Shown piece after piece: positions 17,159-27,929 of a stretch of 42,119 nt of DNA. The position numbers and the translations under genes were made by a program. Positions within the stretch are counted from its first letter, which is position 1; each line of letters opens with the position of its first letter. The stretch lies in the NCBI GenBank assembly GCA_020848735.1, contig JADLHO010000163.1, positions 67,313 to 109,431 on the forward strand, written 5' to 3'. This stretch comes from Planctomycetota bacterium. Its GTDB lineage: Bacteria; Planctomycetota; UBA1135; UBA2386. Below the pieces are notes generated by a model. That model saw only the letters and a list, made by a program, of their open reading frames with translations. It ran no database searches and was not told the origin of the DNA.

Positions 17159-17246
17159 GAGCCGAGAGGGAGTCCTCGACGGGCTCTCAGATGCTTGGCG
17201 GTGGCCGCATTCGCGGCCACGCGGAGCATGGAGACGGATCGTCTCC
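17155..17246 (+). ncRNA. Three-hairpin element, copy B (between rpsO and pnp)
   Basis: Stem 1 CTGAGAGCC (17155-17163) pairs with 17182-17190 and includes the rpsO stop. Stem 2 GTGGCCGC (17201-17208) pairs with 17213-17220 around an ATTC loop. Stem 3 GGAGACG (17230-17236) pairs with CGTCTCC (17240-17246). It follows copy A closely over about 100 bases. Stem 3 has changed on both arms while staying paired, which supports an RNA structure under selection. Confidence 0.6.
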
Positions 17247-17346
17247 CGAGCCCTGAGCGCTGCGCTCCACGCCATCGCGATCCGAGCCGAGCGCGCTCGC
17301 GGATCCTCGCTACGCATCGTCACGAGGGCCGCGGATAGCTTCCCCG

Positions 17347-17450
17347 ACACAGTTCGTCGGGGACACAGTTCGTCGGGGGCACAGTTCGTCGGGGGCACCG
17401 GGCCTGTGTGGGTCCGGTGCGTCCATCGGGGTGTCGTCCATCGGGGTGTC
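17347..17450. repeat. Short direct repeats in the pnp leader
   Basis: Three tandem 16-base units (ACACAGTTCGTCGGGG, 17347-17394, third unit starting GC) are followed by two tandem 15-base units (GTCCATCGGGGTGTC, 17421-17450). The GTCGGGG ends can pair with the CCCCGAC just before the first unit (17342-17348), so alternative hairpins are possible. Confidence 0.8.
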
Positions 17451-17607
17451 AACGGCCGCCGCGCCCTCGTGCGCCGCGGCTCCGACGATCGACGCGCGCA
17501 CGACCGCAGCGGGCGGTGGCGCGCACCGGCATGGGAAGTCCCGGCAGTCCGGACCCTTCGGGGTCGCGGGCCTCGACCGGAGCAACCGCCATTCCTGCCG
17601 CGGGCGT

Positions 17608-17635
17608 GGAGCACGGGTCCAAGACCCCCTGCTCC
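17608..17635 (+). other. Strong hairpin in the pnp leader
   Basis: GGAGCA (17608-17613) pairs with TGCTCC (17630-17635), and GGGTC (17615-17619) pairs with GACCC (17623-17627) around a CAA loop, with a one-by-two internal bulge. In E. coli a hairpin in the pnp leader is cut by RNase III as part of PNPase autocontrol. A similar role is possible but unproven. Confidence 0.5.
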
Positions 17636-17778
17636 CCGCGCCGCAACGCTGCCGCGCACCTGAGCGCGGCGACCGGTGCCGTGCCGGGTGCACGGCCACC
17701 GGGGGACAACAGCGTGTATCGCAAGCAGTGAACAGCCCGCAGCGAGCTGCGCGGCAAAGAGGAGTGGAAAGAGAACGA

Positions 17779-21072
<3,294 letters not shown>

Positions 21073-21090
21073 GAGCCGGGCTCCCTTCTC

Positions 21091-21144
21091 GCAGGGCCAG
21101 TCCTCCTCGGCGTGTTGCGGCACGCCGAGCTGTCCTGGCCCTGC
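21091..21144 (+). terminator. Two-stage hairpin after pnp, probable terminator
   Basis: Outer stem GCAGGGCCAG (21091-21100) pairs perfectly with 21135-21144. A symmetric 5x5 internal loop follows, then inner stem CTCGGCGTG (21106-21114) with 21121-21129 around TTGCGG. It lies 18 bases after the pnp stop. There is no T-run after it, so it may block 3' exonucleases or work with Rho rather than act as a classic intrinsic terminator. Confidence 0.6.
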
Positions 21145-21227
21145 GTCGTAATCGCCGGGCGCGGGGAACGAAGATTCCGACGAAGTTCCGCCCCTCAGAC
21201 TGGCGTGAGTCGCGGCGGAATGGCGAA

Positions 21228-24200
21228 ATGACCGCCATGCGCGCGCTTGGCGAATTCCAGGGCCGTGATTCCGCCAGGATCTGGCGAGGGATCGCAGCCG
21301 GGCTGGCGATCGCGATCAGCCCGGCGCTTCAGGCTCAGTCCGAAGCCCCGGCCGCGTCCTTCAGCGCGAGCATCCCCGAGCTCAGCTCGGCCGTCACGGT
21401 CGACGGCGAACTCTCCGATTGGCCGGGCATGCCGACGATCGTGCTCGATCGCGTCGAGCAGGTCTGGAGCCAGCGCCGCGACCCCGCGATGGTCTGGAAC
21501 GGCGTGGACGACCTCGAGGCGCGCTTCTGGCTCGGCTACGACGCCGGCCGCCTCTGGATCGCCGGCCGGGTGCGCGACGACGGTCTGGTCCCCGGCAAGG
21601 TCGGCGCCGAATGGCACCAGGGTGACGCGATCGAGCTCTTCCTCGACCTCACCGAGCAGGCCCCGGCGGCGGGGAGCCCCGCGGAGTTCGGGCCGGACGT
21701 CGTCCAGCTCTTCCTCATGCCGTTCAGCCCCGAGCGGCCTTGGGGCCTCATGGACTGGCGGAGCCGTCCGGCCTCTCCCTCGGGCGCCAGCCTCACGGGC
21801 GTCGAGTTCGTCTGCCGACGCGAGAGCGAGGCGGTCTACACCTTCGAAGCCCTCCTGCCCTTCCACAACTTCCCGCGCATCGCCGGACGCGTGGAGGTCG
21901 GCTTCTCGATCGCCGTCGACGACCACGACCCGCAGCGACCCGAGCGCTACCAGTACCTGAGCTGGAACGGGCAGCAGCTCGTCGACCACCGCGAGAACCT
22001 CGGGCGCCTCGTCTTCGCGGGTACGCCGCCGCTGCGTCCCGACCCGGCGGGGACGCTGTCGATCTTCGACTGGCTGACCGCGGGCGCGCCGTACGTGCTC
22101 GTCCCGACCGCGGGGCTGGTGGTCCTGAGTCTCCTGCTCTTCGGCTGGAGTCGGCTGAGTCGCCGCGTGCCGCTGCTGCGTCCCATCGGGCGCGTCGCCG
22201 GGGTGGCGATGTTCGGCGCCGGTCTGCTGCTGCCGGCCTGGCTCGTCGATGCCCGCCTCGAGGAACGCCGCGAACGGCTGCGCGCGGCGGTCGACACCCT
22301 GGTGGAACAAGTGCCGAGCATGGAGGACGGGCTGCTCGGCGCATACCGCGGCACCGACCGCGACCGCACCCTGATCGACCTCGTCGCCGGCAAGTCGATC
22401 GCACGCGAGAAGCGCTACCGCTACACGATGCACTCGGCGCTCGCCGGGGACGGCCTCGCGCTCGGAGCGCGCACGCGCTCGTACCCGGGACTCGGCTTCG
22501 AGGTGCGGCCCTACGCGGTCCCCTTGCCGCGCGGGGAGCGGGAGATCCTCTCGTTCCGCGAACGCGTGCAGCCCGGACGGCTCAACCTCGTCGTCGCGCG
22601 GCCGGTGGTGGTGCCCGGTCTCCCGATCGATCCGATCGGTGAAGTCGATCCCGCGGACGACGTGGTCCTCCTCGACCTCGTGCTCCATCGCGCCGGGAGC
22701 ACACCGCTCGAGCAGGGGATCGAAGTTCCCGGGCCCTTCCTCCCGACGGGCGACGCCGCGTTGGACCGGATGGAGATCTCGTACCGCACGATCAGCGTCG
22801 CCGATCCGCTCGAGGCGATCAGCCTCACCTGTCGGGCGGGCAGCGGCGTGCGGCTCGTCGGGATCACCTGGCTCTCGGCGGCGGAGGCCGAACCGAAGGT
22901 CGTCCCGCTCGCCCTGGGAGCGGACACGGTGGGCGGCGTGCCGACGGACCTCCGCGGCCCGTGGCCGACCGATGCGGGCGTCGAGCTCCGCGAGAACGGC
23001 GGTTCGGTGACGGCGGCGCTGGCCGGTGCGCGCTCGGACGACTTCCAGAAGCTCTGGCTCGTCTTCAGCGGTGTCTATCGCGCGCGGCCCGTCGACCTCG
23101 CGGTCGGCAGCCACGTCGGCGAGCTCACGATCCGATTTGCCGAGCCCGATGCCGCGCCCCGCGTGGTGCCGTTCCAGCACCAGCGGACGATGTTCTTCGA
23201 ACTCGATCGCGCGAACCGCGAACTGCCGGTCGACGGCGGCGTGCGGATCGCACACCGCTGGGAAGGCGACGACAAGGAGGCGCGTTGTGACTTCGTCCGC
23301 GAGGTCGAACTGCCGAGCGGCCTGACGCCGGTCGCACTCGAACTGCGCAACCTGGGTCCCTACGCGATCCGCTTCCGCAGCGTGGTGCTCGGCACCGAGG
23401 TGCGCGAGGTCCCGACGAGTTCCGCGGACTCGGCGCTCGTGCGGGACGAGGGCGGCGCCCGACTGCGTGCCGAGATCCTCGCGCGCCTCGGCGGCATCGA
23501 CTTCGCCGTGTTCCGCAACGGGCAGCTCTCGAGCAGCACGGCCGGTGGTGTCGAGGCCGCGGACCGTGTGGCGTTGCCCGACGAGTACCGCCGCATCGTC
23601 GCCGACGACGGCGTGAAGGCGCGCCAGGTCGACGCCGGCGACAACGGCGACTCGCTGCGCTTCGAGAGCTACGTTGCGCTGCGCGGCGAGGCCTGGTCGG
23701 GCACCGTGCTCTCCGCGTTCGCGAGCGATCCGGACCACGGCGAATTCGTCCGCAGCGTGAATCGCCTGGGAACGCTGCTGTGGATCGCCTCGCTGCCGAT
23801 CCTCCTGCTGCTGTTCAGCGAGGTGCTGGGCACGGTCGGCAGCCTGCGCGTGCGGCTCGTCTCGGTGCTCTCGCTCGCCTCGCTCGTGCCGCTGCTCGTC
23901 CTCTCCGTCGTGCTCGTGCGCATCGTCGAGAGCGATCACGAGGAGAAGCAGCGCGAACGGTTGCGGCAGTCGCTGGTTTCGCTGCAGACGCAGGTCGCCG
24001 AGGAACGCACGCAGCTCGCCGCCGCGTGTGAGACCTGGCTCGCCGACCTCGCCACCGCGGTCCGCATGCGTGGCCTCCTCGATCGGCAAGACGCCAACGC
24101 TGCCTTCGAGGAGGTGTTGCGCCCGATCCTCCAGAGCCAGATCCCGCCGAGCTGGGCCGGTTCCGGCACGCTCGAGTTCGAGTTCACGCGCAGCGGCGAG

Positions 24201-27089
24201 GGAGCCGTCGCGAGCTCGATCTCGGTCTTCGCAGGGGCCGAGTCGATGCGCACCCTCGACACGCAGTTGCGCTCGGAGACCGGCGCCTATCTCAGTTGGG
24301 GCGTGCCCTTGCTCGGCGTGCGCCGGGCTCTCGAGATCCCCGGCCATGGCACCTGCGCGTTGTCCGTGGCACGGCGTCTGGATCAGGGCTTCCTCGCGAG
24401 TCTGGTGCGCGACCGGGCCGCGCTGCTCTGCGACGTCCGCGGCTACCCGCTCGCGGCGTCGGGCACCGACGCGCTGCCGGCGCTCGCGCTCGAGCGCGAG
24501 GCGCGCCGTCCCGCGGCGATGCTCGCGCGTCAGGCCGTCGCCCGCGAGGGGACGAGCGGTGCCACGCCCGTGTTGCTGCGCCACGAGTTCGGCAACGAGC
24601 GCTGGCTCGGCGCGTACGGCGTCGTGCTCGACGTCCAGAACTCGCCGCGGCTGCTGCTCGGCGTGGTCGGACCCGACACCGCGGCGACCCTGCCGCTCGC
24701 GATCGGACGCGTGCCGGCGCGGAGCTTCTTCGCCGCGATCGCGGGTCTGCTCCTCCTGGTGGCGGTCTTCCTGTCCTTCGTCGTCACCGCGCGCATCTCG
24801 AAGCCGATCGAACGACTCGAACTCGGTGCTCAGGCCCTGCGCCGCGGCGAGCTCGACGTGCAGATCGAGAGCGACGAGCCCGGCCAGATCGGGCGGCTCA
24901 CGCGCACCTTCAACCAGATGGCGCAGGACCTCCGGGCGCGCATCGACGACCTGCACCTGCTCAACCGCGGCATCCAGACGCTGGCATCCCGACTCGAACT
25001 CGGCGAGGTCGTCGGGGCCGCGGTCGGGCTCTGCCTGCGTCAGTCGACCGCGGACGCGGTGCGCGTCGTGCTGCGCGACCGCGCGCGGGATCGCATCGAA
25101 CTGCTCGGTGGATCCGGTGCACTCCCGCTCGCGGCGACGGGCGACGTCGCGAGCCTGCTCTCGGCCCAGGGGCCGAGCTGCTTGCTCCTCGATCGCGACG
25201 GCTCGAGCCTGCGCGTCGCGCTTCCGAGCTACCGCTCCGCGATCGCCTTCCCGCTGCGCCTCGCGGGCAGCACGCGCGGTGCGTTGGTCCTGCTCTTCGC
25301 GACGCCGCGACCGCTCGAGGTCGATCTCGAGTTGCTCACGACGATCGCCGCGCAGACCGCGGCGGCGACGGAGAACGCGCGCCTCTACCAGCTCGCGGTG
25401 GAGGACGTGCGCACCGGTGCGCTGCGTCCGGACTACTTCGCCACGCGCCTCGCCGACGAGATCTCGTCGGCGGAGCGGGATGGCGCGATCGTCGGTCTCG
25501 GCGGCCTGCGCCTCGAGGACGGTGACGCCGTCTTCGCCGCACTCGGGGCGCGGCAGTTCGGGCCGATCCTGGAGAGCGCGGTGCTCGCCGTCCGCGCGGA
25601 GCTGGGCGTCGACGCCCTGGTGTCGAGGCACGGCGATCACGAACTGCGCGTCGCCGTGCGCGGCTTCGAGCGCGAACGACTCGAGGCCGCCCTCCGCGCG
25701 GCGGCGGGACGTCTCGACGAAGGCAACGAGCGCGTGCCCGAGCGCCTGCGACCCCTGCGTTGGCGCGCCGCTGCCCTCGCGTTCCCGAAGGACGCCGCGA
25801 GCACCCAGTTCCTCGCGGATGCGCTCGGCGCGCAGCTCGCCGCCACGAACTCGACGGCGCAGCGCTTCGTGCGTGATCCCGGCAACGACGTCGTGGTGAC
25901 GAGCCCCGCGATGGAGAGCCTCGTCCGCGTCGTCGAGCGCGTCGCGCCGAGCGACATCTCCGTCCTCCTGGTCGGTGAGACCGGCACCGGCAAGGAGGTC
26001 CTCACCGATCTCATCCATCGGTGGAGCCGGCGCGAGCACGGGCCGCTCGTGAAGGTGCACTGCGCGGCGTTGCCGGAGAGCCTGCTCGCCTCGGAGCTCT
26101 TCGGCCACGAGAAGGGGGCCTTCACCGGCGCCGTCGAGCGCAAGCTCGGGCGCTTCGAGCAGGCGGACGGCGGCACGATCATGCTGGACGAGATCGGCGA
26201 GATCACACTCGACGTGCAGGTGAAGCTGCTGCGGGTGCTGCAGGCGCGGGAGATCGAACGCGTCGGCGGTTCGCGACCGATCCCCGTGGACGTGCGGGTC
26301 ATCGCCGCGACCAACCGCGATCTCGGGCAGATGGTCGCCGACGGGAAGTTCCGCGAGGACCTCTACTACCGGCTGCAAGGCGTGCTGCTGAGGCTGCCGC
26401 CCCTGCGCGAGCGCCGCGCCGACATCCCGGCGCTGATCGAGCAGTTCCGCCGCGAGGCGCAGGCGGCCGGCCAGACGCGGATCGAGGGCTTCTCCCCCGA
26501 CGCGATGGACGAACTCTTCCGTCGGGAGTGGCGCGGCAACGTGCGCGAGCTGCGCAACACGGTGATGCGCGCGATGGTCCTCGCCGCCGGACCCCGCGTG
26601 ACCCGCGCGGACCTCCTGGAGCTGGAGGCTCCGTCCGTGGCGACCGGGGCCAGCCCGAGTCCTGCCAGCCCGCCTGCGCCTGTCCCCGCGGCTGGACCTG
26701 CGGCGGCTCCGCCCTCGCCGCCGGACTCCGCCAGCGCGAGTCCGCCGCCCGAGTTGCCGACGGAGGCGGGCTCGGCGACGAACCCTCCCGACGAGCCGGT
26801 CCTGGTGCTCCCGCGACCGCCCCGGGCTCCCGATGGGGCGTCCGCCGAGGGTCTCGTCGGACGCCCTGCCGAGCTGCTGCGCCTGGCAGCGGAGCGCGGC
26901 AGCGTCGGGAGCCTCGACGTCGCGGCCAGTCTCGGCATCAGTCAGCGCAGCGCCTTGCGGCTCCTCGTCGAGCTCACGGAGCGAGGGGCGCTCGTCCGCA
27001 TCGGCAAGCGGCGCGGGGCTCGCTACCGGCTCGTGGCGGATTCTGCTGCGGCCTCGCCGCGCGCCGTCGACGAATCCGCCGAGCCCTGA
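21228..27089 (+). CDS. Membrane-embedded sigma-54 activator with extracytoplasmic sensor domains
   Basis: A protein of 1953 residues; ATG 21237 is an alternative start. In order: a signal peptide (LQAQ near 35); a CBM9/DOMON-like domain (about 40-270: AVTVDGELSDWPG, then WHQGDAIELFLD); membrane helices near 288-306 and 322-340; a long extracytoplasmic region; helices near 845-900; a second sensor-like region; a helix near 1165-1186; HAMP (about 1188-1240); a GAF-like domain; and a degenerate GGDEF-like domain with HGDHE in place of GGDEF. The AAA+ sigma-54 activator domain is intact, with Walker A GETGTGKE at 1583-1590 and GAFTGA at 1630-1635. After a Pro-rich linker a winged-helix-like segment (about 1880-1945, LDVAASLGISQRSALRLLVE) replaces the usual Fis-type helix. 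It likely senses an envelope signal and activates sigma-54 promoters. Confidence 0.85.
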   Translation: MTAMRALGEFQGRDSARIWRGIAAGLAIAISPALQAQSEAPAASFSASIPELSSAVTVDGELSDWPGMPTIVLDRVEQVWSQRRDPAMVWNGVDDLEARFWLGYDAGRLWIAGRVRDDGLVPGKVGAEWHQGDAIELFLDLTEQAPAAGSPAEFGPDVVQLFLMPFSPERPWGLMDWRSRPASPSGASLTGVEFVCRRESEAVYTFEALLPFHNFPRIAGRVEVGFSIAVDDHDPQRPERYQYLSWNGQQLVDHRENLGRLVFAGTPPLRPDPAGTLSIFDWLTAGAPYVLVPTAGLVVLSLLLFGWSRLSRRVPLLRPIGRVAGVAMFGAGLLLPAWLVDARLEERRERLRAAVDTLVEQVPSMEDGLLGAYRGTDRDRTLIDLVAGKSIAREKRYRYTMHSALAGDGLALGARTRSYPGLGFEVRPYAVPLPRGEREILSFRERVQPGRLNLVVARPVVVPGLPIDPIGEVDPADDVVLLDLVLHRAGSTPLEQGIEVPGPFLPTGDAALDRMEISYRTISVADPLEAISLTCRAGSGVRLVGITWLSAAEAEPKVVPLALGADTVGGVPTDLRGPWPTDAGVELRENGGSVTAALAGARSDDFQKLWLVFSGVYRARPVDLAVGSHVGELTIRFAEPDAAPRVVPFQHQRTMFFELDRANRELPVDGGVRIAHRWEGDDKEARCDFVREVELPSGLTPVALELRNLGPYAIRFRSVVLGTEVREVPTSSADSALVRDEGGARLRAEILARLGGIDFAVFRNGQLSSSTAGGVEAADRVALPDEYRRIVADDGVKARQVDAGDNGDSLRFESYVALRGEAWSGTVLSAFASDPDHGEFVRSVNRLGTLLWIASLPILLLLFSEVLGTVGSLRVRLVSVLSLASLVPLLVLSVVLVRIVESDHEEKQRERLRQSLVSLQTQVAEERTQLAAACETWLADLATAVRMRGLLDRQDANAAFEEVLRPILQSQIPPSWAGSGTLEFEFTRSGEGAVASSISVFAGAESMRTLDTQLRSETGAYLSWGVPLLGVRRALEIPGHGTCALSVARRLDQGFLASLVRDRAALLCDVRGYPLAASGTDALPALALEREARRPAAMLARQAVAREGTSGATPVLLRHEFGNERWLGAYGVVLDVQNSPRLLLGVVGPDTAATLPLAIGRVPARSFFAAIAGLLLLVAVFLSFVVTARISKPIERLELGAQALRRGELDVQIESDEPGQIGRLTRTFNQMAQDLRARIDDLHLLNRGIQTLASRLELGEVVGAAVGLCLRQSTADAVRVVLRDRARDRIELLGGSGALPLAATGDVASLLSAQGPSCLLLDRDGSSLRVALPSYRSAIAFPLRLAGSTRGALVLLFATPRPLEVDLELLTTIAAQTAAATENARLYQLAVEDVRTGALRPDYFATRLADEISSAERDGAIVGLGGLRLEDGDAVFAALGARQFGPILESAVLAVRAELGVDALVSRHGDHELRVAVRGFERERLEAALRAAAGRLDEGNERVPERLRPLRWRAAALAFPKDAASTQFLADALGAQLAATNSTAQRFVRDPGNDVVVTSPAMESLVRVVERVAPSDISVLLVGETGTGKEVLTDLIHRWSRREHGPLVKVHCAALPESLLASELFGHEKGAFTGAVERKLGRFEQADGGTIMLDEIGEITLDVQVKLLRVLQAREIERVGGSRPIPVDVRVIAATNRDLGQMVADGKFREDLYYRLQGVLLRLPPLRERRADIPALIEQFRREAQAAGQTRIEGFSPDAMDELFRREWRGNVRELRNTVMRAMVLAAGPRVTRADLLELEAPSVATGASPSPASPPAPVPAAGPAAAPPSPPDSASASPPPELPTEAGSATNPPDEPVLVLPRPPRAPDGASAEGLVGRPAELLRLAAERGSVGSLDVAASLGISQRSALRLLVELTERGALVRIGKRRGARYRLVADSAAASPRAVDESAEP

Positions 27090-27108
27090 ATCAGCCGCCG
27101 CGGGGGCT

Positions 27109-27209
27109 CCGAATTCCGACATCGCGCGCGCTTCGCCGCTGCGCTGAGCTCTCGCAAGCCACCATCCCAGCGGGATCTCGGCCAGGTCGTCGCTCTGTCG
27201 GAATTGCGG
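27109..27209. promoter_or_regulatory. Inverted sites, candidate activator binding sites
   Basis: CCGAATTCCGAC (27109-27120) and GTCGGAATTGCGG (27197-27209) are inverted copies, apart from one inserted G. They lie upstream of the -24/-12 box at 27221, where enhancer sites of sigma-54 activators normally sit. ATTCCGAC also occurs before the activator gene itself at 21174-21181. Confidence 0.45.
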
Positions 27210-27220
27210 CTCAAGCAGTC

Positions 27221-27234
27221 GGCACGGCCCTTGC
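27221..27234 (+). promoter_or_regulatory. Candidate sigma-54 (-24/-12) promoter
   Basis: GGCACG-GCCC-TTGC with exact spacing matches the consensus except for C instead of T just before GG. Transcription would start near 27246, about 150 bases before ATG 27394. It lies directly downstream of the sigma-54 activator gene. Confidence 0.7.
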
Positions 27235-27393
27235 GAAAGGGAACACACCGGTCGCGGTGGTGAACGGCGGGCGCAAGCCCGGCGGAATCCGCCAAGCCCT
27301 CCACGCGGGCTGACCGAACTCGAGCGTACGACCGTCCGAGACCCGGCAGACACGCCTGACGACGCAGTTCGACCAGTGACAGGAATGAACGCC

Positions 27394-27804
27394 ATGCCCG
27401 ACCGCCATCCGCTCCGCGTCGCCCTCGCCGTGATCCTCGCCGTCTTCCTCGCGGGCAGCGCTCATGCCCAGGGGATCGAACTCAAGAGCAGCGCCCAGGT
27501 CTGGTCGGGCAGCGCTGCCACCTGTTCTCAGCCCGCGACCGTGCGCTTCGAGGCGCTGCGCGATGCGACGCCCGAGTGGCGCACGATCCGGGCCGAGGGG
27601 GTCCGCAAGGACTCCGCCCGCTACAGCCTGCTCTGGTCGCAGCTCAACGACCGGATCCGCGCGGCCTGCCAGAGGGGGGCCGAGGACCAGGGCCGCGACT
27701 GCGTCGTCACGGAAGGGGACATCAAGAACGCCAACGGCCTGAGCGTCGTCGACCTGACGAGCGAGGTCGTCCGCAGGCTGGAGTCCGAGCAGCCCGCCTC
27801 GTAG
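27394..27804 (+). CDS. Small secreted protein of unknown function
   Basis: A protein of 136 residues. ATG 27394 is preceded by AGGA at nine bases; GTG 27376 and ATG 27385 are in-frame alternatives. A signal peptide (VALAVILAVFLAGSAHA) is followed by a mature protein of about 110 residues beginning QGIEL. The mature part is mixed helix with three cysteines (in TCSQP, AACQ and DCVV). No family was recognised. It is the first gene after the sigma-54 type promoter and precedes the secretin, which suggests a role linked to secretion or to the signal sensed by the activator. The gene is supported by its signal peptide, ribosome site and position. Confidence 0.7.
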   Translation: MPDRHPLRVALAVILAVFLAGSAHAQGIELKSSAQVWSGSAATCSQPATVRFEALRDATPEWRTIRAEGVRKDSARYSLLWSQLNDRIRAACQRGAEDQGRDCVVTEGDIKNANGLSVVDLTSEVVRRLESEQPAS

Positions 27805-27826
27805 CGTGCGGCGCCTACAGGCGGGC
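27792..27826 (+). terminator. Hairpin at the end of the small secreted protein gene
   Basis: GCCCGCCT (27792-27799) pairs with AGGCGGGC (27819-27826), and GTAG (27801-27804) with CTAC (27815-27818). It includes the TAG stop. There is no T-run after it, so it may be an attenuator or a 3' stability element between this gene and the secretin. Confidence 0.45.
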
Positions 27827-27929
27827 CGGCGTCGGGCCGAAGAGAGGCTGACGCGCCCGCGCCATCGCGAACTCCGATCCGGACTGCGGCGATCGAGCGG
27901 ACCGCGGCTCCCGTGACCTTGATCCCCGA

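Larger units (their letters stand above)
17263..17778 (+). other. Long pnp leader region without a supported gene
   Basis: This part of the rpsO-pnp gap holds direct repeats, a strong hairpin and GC-rich sequence. Short open frames exist on both strands but show no homology, no ribosome site and only composition-driven sequence. The arrangement suggests a long structured leader, as expected for pnp genes that are controlled after transcription. No -10 box of the local type was recognised close to pnp. Confidence 0.5.

Noticed and set aside
17406-17731. Short open frames in the rpsO-pnp gap considered as small genes
   Set aside because: They have no ribosome site, no homology, and sequence made of direct repeats and GC-rich filler.
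21195-27395. A minus-strand open frame of 2066 codons opposite the sigma-54 activator
   Set aside because: It mirrors a gene with many intact motifs. Its product is Arg/Ala/Glu-rich with no domain, which is normal for antisense frames at this GC content.
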